Below, piece after piece: positions 57,641 through 64,000 of a stretch of 64,000 nucleotides of DNA. Every line of letters starts with the position of its first letter. Position 1 is the first letter of the stretch. The position numbers and the translations under genes are program-made. The stretch is from the NCBI GenBank assembly GCA_951217055.1, contig OX578285.1:54996024-55060023 (forward strand). Reading direction: 5' to 3'. The stretch comes from Gerris lacustris (Eukaryota; Arthropoda; Insecta; Hemiptera; Gerridae). The notes under the pieces were generated by a model. The model was not told the origin of the DNA. It made no database searches and saw only the letters and a program-made list of their open reading frames with translations.

Positions 57641-58190
57641 GCCCTCTAAAGTATCCTTTGGATCAGACCATTAATAGCTATCTTTAATCTAGCTATAAAT
57701 TGCTAAGGGCCCTCTAAAGTATCCTTTGGATCAGACCATTAATAGCTATCTTTAATCTAGCTATAAATACCTAAGAGCCCTCTAAAGTATCCTTTGGATC
57801 AGACCATTAATAGCTATCTTTAATCTAGCTATAAATAGCTAAGAGCCCTCTAAAGTATCCTTTGGATCAGACCATTAATAGCTATCTTTAATCTAGCTAT
57901 AAATACCTAAGAGCCCTCTAAAGTATCCTTTGGATCAGACCATTAATAGCTATCTTTAATCTAGCTATAAATAGCTAAGAGCCCTCTAAAGTATCCTTTG
58001 GATCAGACCATTAATAGCTATCTTTCATCTAGCTATAAATAGCTAAGAGCCCTCTAAAGTATCCTTTGGATCAGACCATTAATAGCTATCTTTAATCTAG
58101 CTATAAATAGCTAAGGCCCTCTAAAGTATCCTTTGGATCAGACCATTAATAGCTATCTTTAATCTAGCTATAAATAGCTAAGAGACCTTG
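57641..58190. repeat. 68-bp tandem repeat, about 8 copies
   Basis: Unit GCCCTCTAAAGTATCCTTTG... starts at 57641, 57709 and 57777, a period of 68 bp, and continues to 58190. Copies differ at only a few bases (TGCTAAGG, CCTAAGAG, GCTAAGAG). The unit contains TTAATAGCTATCTTTAATCT and AGCTATAAATAGCT. It follows CEP97 exon 3 within intron 3. Confidence 0.95.
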
Positions 58191-59021
58191 GTAATGGCTA
58201 AAGCTAGTCTTCAAACTCCGTCCTGACTATTAAATATAATTCGTGGTTAAATAAGTATACGAATTGATTATTATTAATAGGGTACTCGTATTGAAAGTAT
58301 ATTAAGATTTTCAAAACATAAACATTTAAATTCTTCTCTTCTGATGCATATGGTTAACCTCAATTTAATTTTTTTTTTTGTCAGGGCTATAGGAAAAAGA
58401 AGTGTAGGAAATGTCAAAGATTTTTTTTTTTTTAAATATTAATTTCTTTGGTGATCCGTAATTTTTCTCTCTGTGTTTAGTACAGATTCCAAATTTACAT
58501 CCTTGGCATTTTTTTTATGGCTCATGATTTTATTAATTCTTTGACCCAAAACTTCTAAAGTAATTGTGGACTCACTTGACCTTTAAATAATAATAAAAAA
58601 AATTGTAAAATGAAGGTTTTTTTTAGAGTTGTCAAAATAGACTGAGTGGTTTTCTTACTGAAGATGGGTTTACAGAAGCTAAATACAATACCTGGGGGTC
58701 AATTCTGTAACTTATTTGACAAAAATCCATGTTTGAATTATATCCAACTGGGATATGTATCAAATTTGTTGTTATATATCATAGGTGAATCTATAAAGTG
58801 ATCCTAGGCGCTGTTTGTGGCCAAATACCAAACTATGCCAAGCAAGCGTGGTTTTCCAGTGTTTGTTACACTCGCTGAGACTAACACTAAACTTCAGAAC
58901 TTTTTTATCTTAAGTGTACTTAATTATTGCGTGTATTTTGTAACGTTTTTAGTCGTGAATAAAATATTTTTTGTTTTTGAAAAGTTTTTTGTGTTGAACT
59001 TTTAGTCAAGCAAAGGAAAGA
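58191..59021. other. CEP97 intron 3, nothing recognised
   Basis: AT-rich. GGGGGTCAATTCTGTAAC near 58694 could be the left terminus of the Harbinger-like unit that follows, but no inverted partner was found. Confidence 0.35.
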
Positions 59022-60587
59022 ATGGAGCCTAAAGTTAAAGGTAAGTCGTTTTGAGTTTTCAAGTATATATTTAAAGAGAGTTTGAAAAAGTGAAATATAG
59101 CTTATTTTCAGGATGTTATTCATCTTCGTTTAAAGATTTAAACGATGAATTAATGATAGTTCTGGTAGCAATATAATGATGTAGTTTTTCATTAGAGAGG
59201 TGTCATTACACAAATTTTGCTTTTATACTAGTATGACAAATGCTTGGTTATTTTATCTGAGATTTTGTGGTACCACTTCATAATTATGACTAGAGAGGTT
59301 AATGGAACATAACACAACTATATTGTTTCCACAAGTTTTTATTAACTACTGCGTTTCGATATTTTATGTTGAGTATTAACATAGTAAGAGGAAAAATTCT
59401 ACTAGCTAGTAGAGTCCTTACTTTTTATACTACTAGCTAGTAGAATCATTACTCTTACTATAACACTTAACATTGTCGATGATATTAAATGTCAAAACGT
59501 GTTTGTTAATAATTCATATATAATTGTGGTAACAATTGTTGTGTTACTTTCTATTAACCTCTCTAGTCATAATTACAAGTATAACCGTAAGATACTTTCG
59601 TACTTAAGATTTATAACTTCAAATGCATTTTGTAATGAATATCCTCATCTTAATTGCTGTTCTTCCCTCTATGTATTTTGAACTTGTAGCCACCCTACAA
59701 CCAGTAAGTACATACTTGCTAAGCTATTTGCTTTTAGGGTAAATCCAGTTATTGTTATTTGCCTACTTAAATGTGCTAGGGTTTACTTAAGTGCAAAGCA
59801 CACTCAGTCATTGGCATACTTTGTTTTCACCCAGTTATAATTCAAATGCAATAAATCAGTCTTTCCATTTCTTGTAAGTTAAATTTATAATTTACCTCTA
59901 ATTTGTTATCATTATTTTTTATAGGTGTCAAAGGTACAAGGGATCAGAAGGACATACAAAAGAAAATTATGTTGATTTATGTTGCCAACCATCCAAGCCT
60001 TATCAGATGGCAACTCCTTGGGCTCTAAGAAAAGAAGGTGAACGAGGAAATGCGGCAGGATTTAGCCACACTTTTAAATGCTGCAGGCCCCTCCAAAAGT
60101 ATTATCAAGTGGCAAAGAGTAAGTATTATGAAGTATATGAATCTCTTACTGACTAGATTAAATCAACCTACTGATGCATCAAACACTTTGTTACTAGTTT
60201 CAAATGTTAATTGACTTCTATTACCCAACCTATTTTTATTATTGTTATCTTCATTTCAGGTGTTAACTGACTTAAATACAAAAGTTAAAAAAATATCTAG
60301 AGAGCATGAGAGGTACAGGCAGGAATACAGGGGGTGGCCCTCCTGCCAATAACCGGTTATCAGAGGAGGAACTTAAACTACTAGAGATCATGAGATAAGT
60401 GCTTCTCCTGGCTGTGAGGATCTGGATAGGTAGGCTGTGGCTAACCAGCAGGAGCTACCCCCTGCTGATAAAGGAAGGTTTACAACCTCACCCTCCTCCT
60501 GCATACTCTCCAATTTCTGAAGATTTCTTAGTGGCTCCAGAGGTAGAGTTTGACACTAATCTTTCTGACACCTGTCAGAAAGAGTAA
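59022..60587 (+). pseudogene. Myb/SANT-like (zeste-type) DNA-binding protein, broken
   Basis: Three exons join by GT-AG: 59022-59040 (MEPKVK), 59925-60118 and 60260 onward. The joined frame reads RDQKDIQKKIMLIYVANHPS, LIRWQLLGL, a stop (TAA 60026), EKKVNEEMRQDLATLLNAAG, PSKSIIKWQRV, LTDLNTKVKKISREHE. A frameshift near 60300 is needed to reach TGGGPPANNRLSEEELKLLE. The last open piece ends at 60587. ALNxxGPxKxxxxWxxVxxDLxxKxKKK and TGGGPP are signatures of the zeste-type Myb/SANT-like domain of Harbinger accessory proteins. It may have bound transposon ends. It is dead through one stop and one frameshift. Confidence 0.8.
59281..59575. mobile_element. 295-bp MITE inside the Myb/SANT pseudogene intron
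   Basis: TAATTATGACTAGAGAGGTT at the left and its inverse AACCTCTCTAGTCATAATTA at the right, with AACACAAC / GTTGTGTT further in. Internal CTACTAGCTAGTAGA palindromes. No coding. The target duplication is unclear because the ends are themselves TAATTA. Confidence 0.75.
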
Positions 60588-62800
60588 GCATTTTTCTATA
60601 CAATTTTTTGTGATATGTATAAGTTAGTAGTTCAATCCCCTTTTTGAATTTATTAAACTATATATTTCCAGTATTTGTAAAAAACTTCAAGTTCTCATTT
60701 TTTTTGCGATATTTCAACCCCTATTTTCAAGCTTAGTCACAAAGTGATGAAAAAATGATAAGTGGTATTGCGGTGCATATTTTATTTGAAAAAGTATTCA
60801 TTTTTCGTTTGAAAATGATTAATAAATATGTAAAATGTGATTTAGATGTCCAAGAAAGCAATGATAGTGTTGCTTACAATTTCTGTCACTGGAAAATCCA
60901 TTATGAATGTCCTAAGAAGAAGTGTGTACCACCAAGAAGAAGCTGTTAAAACTTAAATGTGAATGTTACCTGTTATATGCCTGAGTTAGGTGTAAGGAAA
61001 TTTTAGCCATAACTGAGCTGATTAAATCGCTTAGTGGAATCTTCAGCTCGGAATTTGATAAAAAACAAAAACTCATGTGATTGCATTGTTATCAGATCCA
61101 CTGTGGTTTAACAAGTTAAAAATTTAATCAGAAACCAATTAGAATTAGTTGCAAGACTTAAAGAAGTTGAAAAAAACACGTCACTTAGACCTTGCACACA
61201 GAAAAAAGATTTAATTGTTCAAGAAACGTGTTAAGTCTGTAATTAGTTTTCACATGATAGGCAACCCTGTAGTAGTTCATCAATTTGCCACTAGGAGTGC
61301 CGTGTTTGTAACTGTTGGCTCCCACGAGTTGGAAGCAACGCCTCCCGGGAGGAATGAGTCTTGTACTAGAATTCCTTCTTAAATGTATAGTACTCATTCA
61401 ACCTATATTCTTAAACGTTAACTCTTACATTGTATGACGATCAGTTAAATGAGGTTCTGTAAACTATTTATTGTCTTCAAAACCGTGTAAATATTATAAT
61501 AAGTTATACAAGAATCCAAAGTGTATTGTTTTATTTAATCATTCAAATCAAACGTAAAGTAAACACATACAAAACGAACCCAAGATATGAGAAAACGGAA
61601 GGTTCTAATATTTGTAAGGATGATCAAAAGATTATTCCTTATAATGATAAATACTCTAAAACAGAGAAGAATAAGAAGAAACTAACCAAGAATGCCAGTG
61701 TTGCCAAATATAATAACATGAAAAAGACAAATAAAAACTAACCTGCGACTGATAATACTGATGACGATAGCCGTATAGTAAACAATAATGTTAAAAACAA
61801 CAGATAATGAAAATGATAAATCAAATCAAATACTTTCTGGCCAAAAACACCTCTCTAAAAATGATTGCCACATTATGCAGCAGAGCACAAGGTTAATATG
61901 ATTCTAGCTGCATTTTGAACAGTGTAATGCAATGTCCTGTCTTTGAGGAGACACCGAATCTTCCCTTGTGCTGCCTGATGCACACAGGATCTCACTTGGC
62001 AGAGTTTCCTATTGAGCTGCCTCGGTACTTGTCTCTTGCACATTAGCTTCAGGAGTAAATAGTCAAGGAAGTAGAGGATGTCCTGAATCTCGCATGAGGT
62101 TACAGTTGTGCCAGCTGGGCGTTAGTACCGTAAAATCTACATATAATACCTACTCTACTATACTTGTTTAATGTTGTTATTTACTTGTATATATAGCTCT
62201 TTAAAATGTAATTTTACTATTTATTTATCTCTCTGTTAATAATATTTATAGAATTAGTTATTTATCGTTGTTTTTGATGTCATATTATTAAGTAGCTTTT
62301 TTTTACTTTATTCTAGTATCTATCTTTATTTTTATTTATTCCTGAAATGTTAATGCTATTATTTCTAGCTTCTGGCTTTAATAGTCCCTTCACGCTTGTT
62401 ATTGTAGTTACAATGTTAGCGGGATTCATATATTTAGTTTATTATTGATTTTATTATAGCTTTCTCTATTATTTATCTTTGACTAAATGTTTACAGCCTT
62501 ATTAATTATTAATTAAGCCTTAGAATTATTACCTGTTATTAAGATTTTTTCACTTTCTTTTTATCTTTAAGAGTGGCTCTCCTGTGGCTCTACTGTAAGA
62601 AGAAAACAAATAAATAAATACCTACTCGTGTATAATACGCTGATTGAATTTAGGGTTAAATTTTTAGGAAAATTAAAAATTCGCCTATAATACATACCCT
62701 AAATTTGAGGATAATTTTATGCTTGTGTACATTGTACACAAGATTTCAGTATATTTTTTTATTGTTATTTAGGTATTTTTAAAAGGAATAATAGTATATT
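60588..62800. other. no gene recognised
   Basis: AT-rich. Open frames at 60755-60949 (+), 61185-61397 (-) and 61900-62130 (-) show no family motif; the last has average composition and could be old coding sequence. No CEP97 exon 4 was found here. Confidence 0.4.
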
Positions 62801-62809
62801 ATGTTACTA

Positions 62810-63325
62810 GGCTGTGAAGTGAGTTTTTTCTTTACCCCGGCAATTACTTAGTTTTTTCTTTACTTTGGCAATAGTTACTGTCTCGCTTCGCTCGAGCGAA
62901 GCGAGACAGTAAGTATTACCAAGGTAAAGGAAAAACACTTCACAATCGTGGAGCATATGCTATTTTTTCCGTGTTAGCAGACAATGAAAAAACATTAAAT
63001 ATTAATCAATTATCAATATAATAATAAAAAAATAGTAGTACATACTTAAGACTTAAAAAAAAACCTTAAAAAGAGGTTACACTATAAGAAAATATAAATA
63101 AAACGCATTGACATCTAGCGGATTTTAATCGTATTAGAAGCATTTCTACAAAGATTGCAGCACTAAAACGGAAGTTTTGATAACTACCAGCACGAAAGAA
63201 GAAATTACTTCTTAATTAATTTTTTCTTTACAGCTAGGAGTAATGAAAAGATTTTTTAAGTCCACGTAATGAAAAAATGGATTTTAGCTATGTTTTTTAG
63301 GCTCTAAAGTTACTATTTCACAGCC
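62810..63325. mobile_element. MITE copy 1 with perfect 36-bp palindrome
   Basis: Ends GGCTGTGAAGTGAG and TATTTCACAGCC. Contains the perfect 36-bp palindrome at 62876-62911 (TACTGTCTCGCTTCGCTC and its inverse). Repeated directly as copy 2. Confidence 0.75.
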
Positions 63326-63355
63326 TACCACGGAAAATAGTATATTATGTTACTA

Positions 63356-63835
63356 GGCTGTGAAGTGAGTTTTTTCTTTACCGCGGCAATTACATTTACT
63401 GTCGAGCGAAGCGAGACAGTAAATATTGCCAAGGTAAAGGAAAAACACTTCACAGTCGCGTAGCATATGCTATTTTTTCTGAGGTAGCAGACAATGAAAA
63501 AACATTAAATATTAATCACTAATCAATATATAATAATAACAAATATTAGTACATACTTAAGACTTAAAATGAGGTTACACTATAAGAAAAGATAAATAAA
63601 ACGCATTGAGATCTAGTGGATTTTTATCATACTAGAAGCATTTCTACAAAGACTGCAGCACTACTAACGGAAGTTTTGACAACTACCCGTCGGAAAATAA
63701 AAATCTTTTAGTGCCTAGGAGGTAAAAGATTTTTTCTTTACAGCTAGGAGTAATGAAAAGATTTTTTAAGTCCACGTAATGAAAAAATGGATTTTAGCTA
63801 TGTTTTTTAGGCTCTAAAGTTTCTATTTCACAGCC
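63356..63835. mobile_element. MITE copy 2, tandem duplicate
   Basis: Same ends and interior as copy 1. The preceding ATAGTATATTATGTTACTA is also shared, so a unit of about 550 bp was duplicated in tandem. Half of the palindrome is lost (ACTGTC joined to GAGCGAAGCGAGACAGT). Confidence 0.75.
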
Positions 63836-64000
63836 TACCATGGAAAAACATAATTATATTCAGATTTAGTACGTATTTATTATAAAACCCTCCTGGATCT
63901 ACAGGATGCTTTAAAATGAATCCTATCTTTAAGAGGAAAATATTAATGCATTTGATTACAATAATTCGTTGAAGGCGGGTGGGCAGTTTTGAAGACAACA
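63836..64000. other. no gene recognised
   Basis: Right edge of the window; nothing identified. Confidence 0.4.

Noticed and set aside
60755..60949. 64-residue frame with a Cys-rich end
   Set aside because: Too short, no recognisable finger spacing or splice partners.

Overview
The window is nuclear DNA from an animal, almost certainly an insect. It is AT-rich, has long introns with GT-AG splice sites, has no operon structure, and is crowded with eukaryotic transposon types (RTE, I/Jockey and R2-like LINEs, Merlin, hAT, PIF/Harbinger, pogo/Tigger, tRNA-derived SINEs). The insect call rests on the repeat mix and on the two host genes; I cannot name the species.

Two host genes can be built exon by exon, and they lie head to head. 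On the minus strand, PTPMT1 (mitochondrial PTEN-like phosphatidylglycerophosphate phosphatase) has four phase-0 coding exons spread over 14 kb (42696 down to 28648). Together they give a complete protein of 206 residues with the catalytic loop HCKAGRTRS. About 3.3 kb away on the plus strand, the first three coding exons of the centriolar leucine-rich-repeat protein CEP97 lie at 45964-45997, 55702-55850 and 57273-57431; the gene runs off the right side of the window. No third intact host gene was found.

Region by region. 0.85-2.0 kb: LINE RNase H fossil split by a GC-rich MITE. 2.8-3.3 kb: two head-to-head tRNA SINEs. 4.6-5.3 kb: inverted-arm element with a 15-bp target duplication. 5.6-7.0 kb: duplicated element with an N-terminal ORF and a MITE. 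7.4-8.7 kb: inverted-terminal element. 9.3-9.8 kb: LINE RT fossil. 10.7-11.8 kb: open R2-like C-terminus. 12.5-14.8 kb: Merlin transposon with 8-bp target duplication and amplified terminal motifs. 16.6-17.2 kb: TIR element made of 92-bp repeats. 19-23.7 kb: dispersed repeats and a hAT-type MITE. 23.9-26.8 kb: hAT element with a fossil transposase. 28.6-42.7 kb: PTPMT1 with LINE fossils, a 32-bp tandem repeat and three TA-flanked MITEs in its introns. 42.7-46 kb: divergent intergenic region with two MITEs. 46-57.4 kb: CEP97 5' part; intron 1 holds a minus-strand RTE-like LINE split by a Tigger-type MITE and a young RTE copy nested in another repeat, and intron 2 holds a Harbinger-type element. 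57.4-64 kb: CEP97 intron 3 or beyond, with a 68-bp satellite, a broken Myb/SANT-like gene and a tandem MITE pair.

The host genes are quiet and conventional. The interest lies in the transposons: nested insertions that can be ordered in time, elements whose terminal motif has been copied many times internally, and palindromes. I saw no convincing new multi-gene system. The strongest unusual structure is the Merlin element with about 17 copies of its terminal 9-mer, many arranged as a tandem hairpin array.
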